A stretch of 6,646 nt of DNA, from NCBI GenBank assembly GCA_022710165.1, contig JAKLHL010000080.1, positions 1 through 6,646 on the forward strand, read 5' to 3'. Of the stretch, positions 1-6,027 are shown one piece after another. The position numbers were made by a program, and so were the translations under genes. How positions within the stretch are numbered: the first letter of the stretch is position 1; each line of letters opens with the position of its first letter. A model generated the notes under the pieces. That model worked only from the letters and a program-made list of their open reading frames with translations, was not told the origin of the DNA and made no database searches. The DNA comes from Bdellovibrionales bacterium (GTDB taxonomy: Bacteria; Bdellovibrionota; JAFGOL01).

Positions 1-1314
1 AGCGGAGGGAACGATAACCCTATAACACCCGATGAGCCTATAATCCCAACAGAGGACCCCCAGATACATTGGGGAACAGCGGGGATAGTTACTAACGCTT
101 TGAGTGACTATATTGAGATCTCCGATATTGCCGTTCAGGAAGATAATAAAGTTATCGTAGTAGGAAGATCATGTGTAATGGCCGCCTTTGGTCCGGAGAA
201 CTGCTCTGCAGTAATAGCAAGGTTTAACCCTGACGGCACTCTTGATACAAGCTTTAGCGACGATGCTGATGGTTATGATACTATACATTATGGTTATTGC
301 ACCACGACAGAGAACGCTTTTGCCTCAGTAGCTATACTTTCTGATGGAAGGATAGCGGCAGGAGGTTATTCAAGATCTTCAGGGATGTGCAAGATAAACG
401 TTACGTATGCTATGCTTGCCGTCTATGACAGCAACGGAGTATTGGACCCAAGCTTTAGCCCGGCAGGTAACCTTGGCGATGGTGTTGCAGAAGAGAACAC
501 TACTGCGATGACTGAATACTTTAGTATTGTCCTTGCACAGCCTGATGGGAAACCTGTAGTAGGATTAGATTATGGGGGAGCCGTTAATTTCAGGGTAATA
601 AGATATGATACCAGTGGAGCACGAGATATGACTTTTGGTGTTGGGGGCATGGCAACAGTTGCGGTAACTGAGCTAGTTTCACACTCCTTGTATTCAGGAC
701 ACCTTCGCGACGACGGTAGTATGATCTTTGTGGGTTCAGTAAATGATGATTTTGGTATAGCCCTTTTGAATAGTACTGGAGGCACTTTAGATAAGGGCAT
801 GGTGGATATAGAGGGCCTCGGGAACAGCGATTATGCTTTTGGTATAGATCTTCAAAGCGACGGGAAGATAATAGTAGGAGGTATAACTACCGATGGTGTT
901 TTTACCAGAGTGGCCCTTACGAGGATAGATCCAGTTAAAGGGACTGTAGATACAAGCTTTGGTACAAGTGGCTTTGTTACAACAAGTGTGGGTAATGATG
1001 ATTCCGTCGAGCTAAGGGGCCCAAGAGCGATACATGTAGACCCGCAGAACAGGATAATTGCAGTAGGATCAGCCTCCTATGATGGCTTTACTCAGATCAA
1101 TGGTATGGTCATAAGATATAATTCAAATGGTTCTTTGGATACGACCTTTGCAGGGGATGGCATCTTTGAAGACGACGTCGGTGGAGAGACCATGACTGCT
1201 TTGCGTGCTGTAACAATGAGAGGCACTACGATCATGGCGGCTGGATTGACTTATATGGGAGGCACCCGCAACGCTTTATCTATCTGTCTTGATAAGGACG
1301 GTAACTACTACTAA
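1..1314 (+). CDS. Delta-60 repeat protein, 5'-truncated by window edge
   Basis: The frame is open from base 1 to the TAA at 1312-1314, giving 437 visible residues; the true start lies upstream. A TTG at 100 is internal, because repeat-like sequence (HWGTAGIVT, residues 23-31) precedes it. Residues 1-22 are a Pro/Asp/Glu-rich linker typical of the stretch between an export signal or earlier domain and a repeat domain. The rest is a series of delta-60 repeats. The recurring core reads (F/Y)(N/D)xxGxLDxSF and is seen at about residues 75-85, 142-152, 202-212, 256-266 (degenerate), 309-320 and 373-383, with a last partial copy at 429-434. Between cores lie strands of the form LQSDGKIIVGG. Delta-60 proteins are generally surface or secreted and form propeller-like folds; the ligand is unknown. 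Compartment and function here are inference. The 3' end overlaps the convergent acpS gene by 39 bp. Confidence 0.88.
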   Translation, partial: SGGNDNPITPDEPIIPTEDPQIHWGTAGIVTNALSDYIEISDIAVQEDNKVIVVGRSCVMAAFGPENCSAVIARFNPDGTLDTSFSDDADGYDTIHYGYCTTTENAFASVAILSDGRIAAGGYSRSSGMCKINVTYAMLAVYDSNGVLDPSFSPAGNLGDGVAEENTTAMTEYFSIVLAQPDGKPVVGLDYGGAVNFRVIRYDTSGARDMTFGVGGMATVAVTELVSHSLYSGHLRDDGSMIFVGSVNDDFGIALLNSTGGTLDKGMVDIEGLGNSDYAFGIDLQSDGKIIVGGITTDGVFTRVALTRIDPVKGTVDTSFGTSGFVTTSVGNDDSVELRGPRAIHVDPQNRIIAVGSASYDGFTQINGMVIRYNSNGSLDTTFAGDGIFEDDVGGETMTALRAVTMRGTTIMAAGLTYMGGTRNALSICLDKDGNYY

Positions 1315-1656
1315 GGCTATGGCGTAATCTCCGTCGTGGCTTATTGAAACACTTATACCTAATTTAGAAAGTTTATTATCTTTAAGTTCTACCTTTGGTA
1401 CCTTTCCCTTTATCTTTATGCTCTTTAGGTCAGCTATTTTCTTGAAAGGGTTCAACGCCTTTATTACAGCCTCTTTAGCTGCAAAACGTCCTGCAAGTCC
1501 GGGGTAGGGGTCTTTCCTGTCTATTATGTGGGCTATCTCCTCTTTTGAGAAGACCCTTTTTATGAATGGGTTTTCCAGTGAAGGACCACCGTGTTTTTCT
1601 ACCAGCTTTTTTATCCTCGGTATGTGGACTATGTCAACGCCGCAGGTCTGCTTCAT
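1276..1656 (-). CDS. acpS: Holo-[acyl-carrier-protein] synthase
   Basis: This cytoplasmic enzyme transfers 4'-phosphopantetheine from CoA to the serine of apo-acyl carrier protein, making it active for fatty acid synthesis. At 126 residues it is of normal AcpS length. Visible family motifs are GVDIVHIPRI at residues 6-15 (Asp8 is the expected Mg-binding residue), RFAAKEAVIKAL at 58-69 (Glu62 the second metal ligand) and SISHDGDYAIALVVV at 104-118. The start ATG (1654-1656) overlaps the pdxJ stop in an ATGA arrangement, and GAAAGG (1663-1668) lies six bases upstream as ribosome binding site. It is the last gene of the xseA-xseB-pdxJ-acpS operon. The pdxJ-acpS pairing is also known from enterobacteria. 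Its last 12 codons and stop run antisense to the end of the delta-60 gene, so no intergenic terminator exists between them. Confidence 0.96.
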   Translation of the reverse strand: MKQTCGVDIVHIPRIKKLVEKHGGPSLENPFIKRVFSKEEIAHIIDRKDPYPGLAGRFAAKEAVIKALNPFKKIADLKSIKIKGKVPKVELKDNKLSKLGISVSISHDGDYAIALVVVTVLIKTDR

Positions 1657-2378
1657 TGGTTACCTTTCACTATCTCGGTCATCTCTTTTACAGCATTTGC
1701 AAGACCATCAAGAACGGCCCTGCTGATTATGGAATGTCCGATATTGAACTCGCTGATGCCGTTATTCTTACCGCAGAGAGGCCTTATGTTAAAGTAATCA
1801 AGTCCGTGTCCTGCGTTGCATTTTAATTCTATTTCATTTGCATACTTTATTGCTTGAAGCACTCTTGAGAGCTCGTTGTCCCTCTTTAGCCCTATCGGGG
1901 CGTTGGCGTAAGAGCCAGTGTGTATCTCAACTGCTATCGCGCCGGTCTTTTTTGCGGAGTCTATTTGGGCCATGTCAGGCTCTATGAAAAGAGAGACCTC
2001 TATGCCGTTACCCTGAAGTTCTTCTACCAGTGACTTTATTTTTTCGAACTGTTTTTTTACGTTAAGTCCGCCTTCGGTGGTTAGTTCCTCCCTTTTTTCA
2101 GGGACTATGCAGGTCATCTCGGGTTTTATCCTTTTTGCTATTTCTATCATTTCCTTGGTTGCTGCCATCTCAAGGTTGAGTATGCTGCTTAGTGAAGCCC
2201 TTAGGCCTTCAACGTCTTTATCCTTTATGTGACGGCGGTCTTCTCTTAGATGTACAGTGATGCCTTCAGCTCCGTGAAGCTCGCAAATGCTTGCGGCAGC
2301 GATGGGATCTGGATATACAGTGCCCCTTTGGTTCCTTAGCGTTGCAACGTGATCTATATTAACAAAAAGACGGCTCAT
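1653..2378 (-). CDS. pdxJ: Pyridoxine 5'-phosphate synthase
   Basis: PdxJ condenses 1-deoxy-D-xylulose 5-phosphate with 3-amino-2-oxopropyl phosphate to give pyridoxine 5'-phosphate, the last step of the DXP-dependent vitamin B6 route, in the cytoplasm. The 241-residue length is usual for this TIM-barrel enzyme. Conserved blocks are VNIDHVATLRNQR (6-18), GITVHLREDRRHI (39-51), NLEMA (68-72), CIVPEKREELTTEGGL (90-105), SLFIEPD (129-135), EIHTGSYA (151-158), NAGHGLDY (188-195) and FNIGHSIISRA (211-221). The catalytic residues of the family are present as His43, Glu70 and His191. The start ATG (2376-2378) shares one base with the xseB stop (TAATG), and a strong AGGAGG (2383-2388) sits inside the last xseB codons, so translation is probably coupled. 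Its stop overlaps acpS by 4 bp. Its presence implies that the organism makes B6 by the DXP-dependent pathway rather than PdxS/PdxT. Confidence 0.97.
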   Translation of the reverse strand: MSRLFVNIDHVATLRNQRGTVYPDPIAAASICELHGAEGITVHLREDRRHIKDKDVEGLRASLSSILNLEMAATKEMIEIAKRIKPEMTCIVPEKREELTTEGGLNVKKQFEKIKSLVEELQGNGIEVSLFIEPDMAQIDSAKKTGAIAVEIHTGSYANAPIGLKRDNELSRVLQAIKYANEIELKCNAGHGLDYFNIRPLCGKNNGISEFNIGHSIISRAVLDGLANAVKEMTEIVKGNQ

Positions 2379-2647
2379 TAATCCTCCTCGGTGTCTTCCT
2401 CGTCATCTTCGTCCTCTTCATCCATGATGTCCTCAACTTCCTCTGATATGGACATCAGTTCCTCTTCTAGTTTTTTGAAATTTCCTTTTTCCTCTTTAAG
2501 TATCTTTATGCAGCTTTTTGCGGCTTCTGCGGCCTTTTTTCCTTTGCTGATAACGTCGTCAATGCTTATCTCCTGACGGCGAAGTTCTTCTGCGATGTTC
2601 TTTAAAGTGCTAAAGTTCTCTTCGTATTTTTTGCTTTCTTTTGCCAT
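2378..2647 (-). CDS. xseB: Exodeoxyribonuclease VII small subunit
   Basis: XseB is the small helical subunit that wraps the XseA core; together they degrade single-stranded DNA to oligonucleotides in the cytoplasm. The protein has 89 residues. Residues 8-64 fit the family pattern: an amphipathic helix (YEENFSTLKNIAEELRRQE), a turn with ISIDDVISKGKKAAEAAKSC, then a second charged helix. The assignment is supported mainly by position directly after xseA and by this pattern, since the family is short and variable. Residues 76-89 are an acidic tail (13 of 14 residues Asp/Glu), longer than the usual XseB end. The start ATG lies 3 bp beyond the xseA stop. AAGGAG (2654-2659) overlaps the end of xseA and is placed six bases from the ATG. 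The purine-rich tail codons also carry the pdxJ ribosome binding site. Confidence 0.9.
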   Translation of the reverse strand: MAKESKKYEENFSTLKNIAEELRRQEISIDDVISKGKKAAEAAKSCIKILKEEKGNFKKLEEELMSISEEVEDIMDEEDEDDEEDTEED

Positions 2648-2650
2648 ATA

Positions 2651-4048
2651 TTACTCCTTTTTATCTACTTTGACCTTTCCGTCAACAAATTCTATCACTG
2701 CAGAACTCTCCATCTGCTTTATGCTCTTTATAAGGCTGTTCTTTGTGTTCCAAACCAAGGCATAACCTCTTTTCAAGACCGAGCTGTGGTCATAGGCCTC
2801 TATGAGACCCTGAATGGAGACTAGCTGTTCCTCGCTCCTCTCAAAGAAACGTCTTATCTCGTGGGCGACACTCTGGACGTTGGTCTTTATCTTTTCAACG
2901 TTAACGGAAAAAACCCTCTTAACAGAAGAGAGGACATCCTTTAGATATCCGCTGACAAGCGCCTCTTCCCTTATGAACCTTTGGGAAAGAGCAATGTTTA
3001 TTTCCTGTACTTCCACCGCAAGGTCCTGTTTTACCTCGTTCAAGGTCTGCCTTAAATATGCACCGATCCCTGAGGGTGTGGAAGGTATGGGCGTTAAATG
3101 TGAACAAAGCTCTATTGCATGCTGGTCCTTGTCGTGTCCTATGGCTGTTATTATCGGAAGCTTTGAAAGACAGACCGCCTTGCAGAGTTCGTAGTCGTTG
3201 AAAACAGAAAGTTCTGCGCTTGAACCTCCGCCCCTTGCTATGAGTATCACATCCAGGTCCAGCTTTTTTGAGAGGCTGTTCAGCTTTGATATGGCGTCAA
3301 CGATACTTGATACGGCGCTCTTCCCTTCAACACGCGCTGCTACAAAATAAATATTAAAGAAATCCTTGGCGTCGTCCATGGCCGAGCTAATGTCCTGAAC
3401 ACTGGTGCCTTGATCTGAACTTATAAGTCCTACGTTCTTTATCAAGCGGGGCAGGCTTAATTCTTTTTGCAGTCCAAGGAAACCTTCAGCTTCAAGTTTT
3501 GTAAGCGTGATGTTCTTTTCGTTCGCAAGTACAGACGTCGTATATTCCGGGATTATATCAACGACCCTGAGCACAAAAGATATCCTTTTTTGTGTGCTTA
3601 CATAAGGCTCAACTATCAGCATTACGGGTACATCTTTTGTGAGCCTGTCCACGACCCCTGCGGTCTTTAACTTTTTTTGTATGTTGTGGAAGTTGCCGAT
3701 GTAGAAAGAAAGATTAAAGGTCATGTTCTCTTTCTCATCCTTTAGGTCCATATACGCAAAAGAAGGATAGACACTAGGGTCAGACGCTATGACGCCCCTT
3801 AGTATGATGGGCCCGTGAAAGGAACTCTTAACGGCGAGGCTTAAATGTTCGCGTAGTTCCGAGATGGTGTATAGAGGAAGTCCATCGAACTGGCTTGGTA
3901 TCCTTATTAAGGGTAGTTCAGGGTTCTTTTTCATTAAAGGCAAAGATATCTTTAATTGCTCAAGCTGTACAGATTTTGTTCGGACGTAACAATATTGGCC
4001 ATTTGTTACACTGTAAGTAACTGTAATTACTGGTTTTAACTTTGGCAT
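2651..4048 (-). CDS. xseA: Exodeoxyribonuclease VII large subunit
   Basis: XseA is the catalytic subunit of exonuclease VII, which trims single-stranded DNA from both ends in repair and recombination. Domains in order: an unusual N-terminal stretch (1-57); an OB-fold DNA-binding domain (about 58-165, starting YTISELREHL); the catalytic domain (about 183-330); a long helical region (about 335-420) that binds XseB; and a C-terminal segment (VLKRGYALVWN, then a DGKVKV strand, 424-461). The residues expected at the active site are present: Asp219 (SVQDI), Arg272 (ARGGGS), His305 and Asp308 (GHDKDQ). Sequence around them is diverged from the common form (GHETD, PTPSAAAE), here GHDKDQ and PSTPSGIGAYL. 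The start at 4048 has no clear ribosome binding site, and residues 1-57 are not typical of the family, so the true start may lie downstream (for example Met39 at 3934, also without a good site). First gene of the operon. Confidence 0.93.
   Translation of the reverse strand: MPKLKPVITVTYSVTNGQYCYVRTKSVQLEQLKISLPLMKKNPELPLIRIPSQFDGLPLYTISELREHLSLAVKSSFHGPIILRGVIASDPSVYPSFAYMDLKDEKENMTFNLSFYIGNFHNIQKKLKTAGVVDRLTKDVPVMLIVEPYVSTQKRISFVLRVVDIIPEYTTSVLANEKNITLTKLEAEGFLGLQKELSLPRLIKNVGLISSDQGTSVQDISSAMDDAKDFFNIYFVAARVEGKSAVSSIVDAISKLNSLSKKLDLDVILIARGGGSSAELSVFNDYELCKAVCLSKLPIITAIGHDKDQHAIELCSHLTPIPSTPSGIGAYLRQTLNEVKQDLAVEVQEINIALSQRFIREEALVSGYLKDVLSSVKRVFSVNVEKIKTNVQSVAHEIRRFFERSEEQLVSIQGLIEAYDHSSVLKRGYALVWNTKNSLIKSIKQMESSAVIEFVDGKVKVDKKE
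3986..4030. repeat. Cluster of small inverted and direct repeats near xseA start
   Basis: GTAACAA (3986-3992) is mirrored by TTGTTAC (4003-4009) with a 10-base spacer. It is followed at once by a 10-bp tandem pair, ACTGTAAGTA (4010-4019) and ACTGTAATTA (4020-4029), differing at one base. GTAATTAC (4023-4030) is itself palindromic. All lie within the first 22 codons of xseA as annotated and just upstream of the divergent exported operon. Helical-turn spacing of the direct repeats suggests protein binding sites, but this is inference and no regulator is identified. I could not place a convincing -35/-10 pair for either direction here. Confidence 0.45.
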
Positions 4049-4071
4049 GAATTATGCTTCAAATAAGGGCT

Positions 4072-4077
4072 GGAGGG
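4072..4077 (+). promoter_or_regulatory. Ribosome binding site deciding the start at 4087
   Basis: GGAGGG lies nine bases before the ATG at 4087. An earlier in-frame ATG at 4054 has no such site and would put polar residues (LQIRAGGLPL) ahead of the signal peptide, so 4087 is preferred. The same GGAGGG core precedes the next gene of this operon (4673-4678). Confidence 0.8.
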
Positions 4078-4086
4078 CTGCCCCTG

Positions 4087-4665
4087 ATGAGACACTTATT
4101 TGTTCTCTTGTGCCTTGCCTTTATGTCTTCCGGCCTTTTTTCCCAACAGGACCTTAGGCATGATCTTGGGCGAAATCTTAGATCAAATATTCAACAGCAA
4201 TTAACAAAAGATGAAGCGATCAGATCGTTGGAGACTTTAACCAGTGAGCCTGGTCTTGACCTGGATAGCTATCTTGAGCTCGTGATGAAGATGATGTCAG
4301 AGAACCAGCTAAAGATGGAGGGCGAGGTAAGGACTCTTTTTATGGGGACAGAAGAAAAAGAAGGCATATATGGTTTTATTTCAAGGATAGAGGATAAATC
4401 AATAACCAAGATGGCATTCATTGTACTAGTCGGTGGAGCTACATCCAGCAACGCCGCTATACTTACCAGATATGAAGCAGCTACTATCAATAAAGGTTAT
4501 GAGAGCATGGGGATGAAAGACGGTTACTTGGCAGTTACTTCAGAACCCGGGATGAAAAAAAGTTTTATGGAGAGGTTCAATGATTTCTGTTTGAGGATGT
4601 TCGGCAATATGCCTCAGAATAAAGACATATATCAGGGCAAAGGTTACAGCCCTATAAAGTTTTAA
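4087..4665 (+). CDS. Exported protein of unknown function, paralog A
   Basis: I do not recognise this protein. With the start at 4087 it has 192 residues. Residues 1-19 form a Sec signal peptide (hydrophobic FVLLCLAFMSSGLF core) with likely cleavage after LFS. Cys9 is in the hydrophobic core and lacks a lipobox, so a lipoprotein is unlikely. The mature part begins with a Gln/Arg/Asp-rich stretch (QQDLRHDLGRN), then helical segments. Residues 84-100 (LFMGTEEKEGIYGFISR) match a segment of the next gene, as do a hydrophobic stretch (MAFIVLVGG, 109-117), YESMGM (138-143) and a C-terminal FGNMP region (172-176). The two are therefore tandem paralogs sharing a domain of about 110 residues. It is the first gene of a three-gene operon, 18 bp before the next ATG. 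Location is periplasm, outer surface or medium by inference. Confidence 0.85.
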   Translation: MRHLFVLLCLAFMSSGLFSQQDLRHDLGRNLRSNIQQQLTKDEAIRSLETLTSEPGLDLDSYLELVMKMMSENQLKMEGEVRTLFMGTEEKEGIYGFISRIEDKSITKMAFIVLVGGATSSNAAILTRYEAATINKGYESMGMKDGYLAVTSEPGMKKSFMERFNDFCLRMFGNMPQNKDIYQGKGYSPIKF

Positions 4666-4683
4666 GAGTATTGGAGGGTTTTT

Positions 4684-5418
4684 ATGAGATCTTTTATTTT
4701 TCTGTTGATGAGTTTTATGACACTTTCTTTGGCACATGCACAGGGAGATGGAGGGTCTTTTGATGGATCTAAAATAGACAGACTTAAGTCTAGTGGTGTT
4801 TTCAGTCCTAAAAGAATGGACCAGAGAAGTGCATTGTTCGCTCTTAGCCACTATCTTGGTATAGAGGACTACACAGAAGAGACAAGAGAGTATAACTATT
4901 ATGTGTATGACCAAAGTCTTACAGGGAAGATTGTGCAGGAGCAGTACCCTGGTCTTTATGATGGGTCGACTAATATGGGGAGCACATATAAAGCAATGGA
5001 CCTTTTGCTCGGGAAACTTGCTGAAACTTCTTTTGATCTCGACGACAAGACAATAAAGCTCTTGTTCGGTACAGAGGAAGAATATGGGATTTATGAGTTC
5101 ATCTCAAGACAGCATAGAACTGAAAAAGTGGACACTTTCCTGCTTTTAGTAGGGCTAGTATCTCTTTCTGTAGATGACCTCCACAAGAATCTTACGAGGG
5201 ATAACCTTAATTTTATAAAGACCACATTTGAATCAATAGGCGTTACTTCAGAGGTAAAACTGGCTTTAGCAGAGGGGATCTTGAATGATGATAATTCAAA
5301 ATTGGAAGTATTTAACAGCTCGCTCGAAAAAAATATGAAGCGTTTTTTTGGGAAGGTCCCAGCTTCGTCTTACCAGGCAAAGGTTAACAAAGGGATCAGA
5401 GTTACTTTAAGATATTAA
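4684..5418 (+). CDS. Exported protein of unknown function, paralog B
   Basis: Unrecognised 244-residue protein. Residues 1-19 are a clear signal peptide (FIFLLMSFMTLSLAHA) with cleavage expected after AHA, before Gln20. A Gly/Asp-rich linker (20-29) follows, then a region without a counterpart in paralog A that is rich in Tyr (about 57-105, including EYNYYVYDQ). The C-terminal half, from about residue 106, is homologous to the previous gene: LFGTEEEYGIYEFISR (127-142), a hydrophobic run TFLLLVGLVSL (151-161), FESIGV (182-187) and FFGKVP (221-226) before a basic end. The mature protein has no cysteine. The ribosome binding site GGAGGG (4673-4678) lies five bases before the ATG. The stop codon abuts the binding site of the third gene, so one transcript is likely. 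The extra N-terminal part suggests a fusion or insertion after duplication. Confidence 0.86.
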   Translation: MRSFIFLLMSFMTLSLAHAQGDGGSFDGSKIDRLKSSGVFSPKRMDQRSALFALSHYLGIEDYTEETREYNYYVYDQSLTGKIVQEQYPGLYDGSTNMGSTYKAMDLLLGKLAETSFDLDDKTIKLLFGTEEEYGIYEFISRQHRTEKVDTFLLLVGLVSLSVDDLHKNLTRDNLNFIKTTFESIGVTSEVKLALAEGILNDDNSKLEVFNSSLEKNMKRFFGKVPASSYQAKVNKGIRVTLRY

Positions 5419-5431
5419 AGGAAAATATTTT

Positions 5432-5881
5432 ATGAAAAATCCTAAATTAATTTATGCTTTGTTACTTTGTATCTCTTCTTATGTATGGGCTGATGGTTCA
5501 GCGATGCTGTTGGATAGGCAGGATTATCCTTCTGAATTAAATAATAACAACGCTGTTCTGGATGTAGTAAAGGTGTCTGGCAGTAATGACCGGGGCTTTG
5601 ACTCTGGGGATGATTGTTTGGGGCTTTTGCTCAATGCTTTCAAGTTCAGGTTCTCAGAACATGGTAACGCCGTTGGCCAGTTAAAATTATTCAATAAAGA
5701 GGGTCTCAAGGCCTGTTATACTATTGAAGTTCAGCACAGCGTGAAACTTGCCTGTGTCGATATAAAATTCTTCCTAAAAACAGAGAGGATATCAACCACG
5801 TATGGCCTTGCTGTTATTTTAGAGAAGACAATGCCTATGGACCTGTATGTTTATTCCTCTAACCTTAAATTGATGGATTAG
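5432..5881 (+). CDS. Small exported protein of unknown function
   Basis: Unrecognised 149-residue protein. Residues 1-20 are a signal peptide ending YVWA before Asp21. The mature part starts with an Asp/Asn-rich stretch, a Gly/Asp loop (DRGFDSGDDCLG, 53-64), then alternating hydrophobic and polar residues that suggest a beta-rich small domain (for example KACYTIEVQHSVKLACVDIKF, listed in part, and LDVVKV at 43-48). Three cysteines (62, 95, 108) remain after cleavage, so one disulfide is possible. No similarity to paralogs A and B is evident. AAAGGA (5417-5422) overlaps the stop of the previous gene and lies nine bases from the ATG, tying it to the same operon. The stop is 17 bases from the 3' end of the convergent tRNA gene, with no visible terminator hairpin between them. 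Confidence 0.82.
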   Translation: MKNPKLIYALLLCISSYVWADGSAMLLDRQDYPSELNNNNAVLDVVKVSGSNDRGFDSGDDCLGLLLNAFKFRFSEHGNAVGQLKLFNKEGLKACYTIEVQHSVKLACVDIKFFLKTERISTTYGLAVILEKTMPMDLYVYSSNLKLMD

Positions 5882-5898
5882 TCTGAGAAAGTTTTTAT

Positions 5899-5975
5899 TG
5901 GAGCGGGACACGGGGTTCGAACCCGCGACCTCAACCTTGGCAAGGTTGCGCTCTAGCCAACTGAGCTAGTCCCGC
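5899..5975 (-). tRNA. tRNA-Gly (anticodon GCC)
   Basis: The minus strand folds as a full cloverleaf. The acceptor GCGGGAC pairs with GTCCCGC; the D stem GCTC/GAGC has a 9-base loop; the anticodon stem CAACC/GGTTG closes the loop TTGCCAA, giving anticodon GCC. The variable loop is 5 bases, and the T arm is GCGGG-TTCGAAC-CCCGT with one G-U pair. The discriminator base is U, as in bacterial tRNA-Gly, and CCA (5899-5901) is encoded. It reads GGC and GGU glycine codons. It converges on the exported operon and diverges from glgX. Confidence 0.97.
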
Positions 5976-5999
5976 TTCATGAAGCCAACAGGACAGATT

Positions 6000-6027
6000 A
6001 TTAAACATACCTTTGACACTTGGTCAA
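6000..6027 (-). promoter_or_regulatory. Putative sigma70-type promoter of tRNA-Gly
   Basis: Read on the minus strand, TTGACC (6022-6027) is a -35 box and TTTAAT (6000-6005) a -10 box, 16 bases apart. Transcription would begin near 5993 and leave a leader of about 18 bases before the mature tRNA 5' end. Each box differs from consensus by one base. Placement upstream of the tRNA supports it, but no data confirm use. Confidence 0.6.

Noticed and set aside
1526..1826. Three overlapping plus-strand frames across acpS and pdxJ
   Set aside because: All are antisense to well-conserved enzymes, and none has family motifs.
2391..2576. Poly-serine open frame on the plus strand
   Set aside because: It is the antisense shadow of the acidic GAG/GAA/GAT codons of xseB.
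2814..3194. 126-codon plus-strand frame within xseA
   Set aside because: Antisense to the conserved catalytic and helical parts of xseA; low-complexity Ser/Thr/Leu product.
4054..4086. Upstream ATG start for exported paralog A
   Set aside because: No ribosome binding site precedes it, whereas GGAGGG is ideally placed for the ATG at 4087, which begins a normal signal peptide.
4540..4914. 124-codon open frame on the minus strand across the end of paralog A and start of paralog B
   Set aside because: It runs antisense to two genes that both have signal peptides, ribosome binding sites and mutual homology; its product shows no domain-like pattern and no binding site fits.
5432..5491. Lipoprotein signal in the third exported protein (Cys13)
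   Set aside because: The residues before the cysteine are LLL, not a lipobox with Gly/Ala/Ser at -1, and a standard cleavage site follows at VWA.
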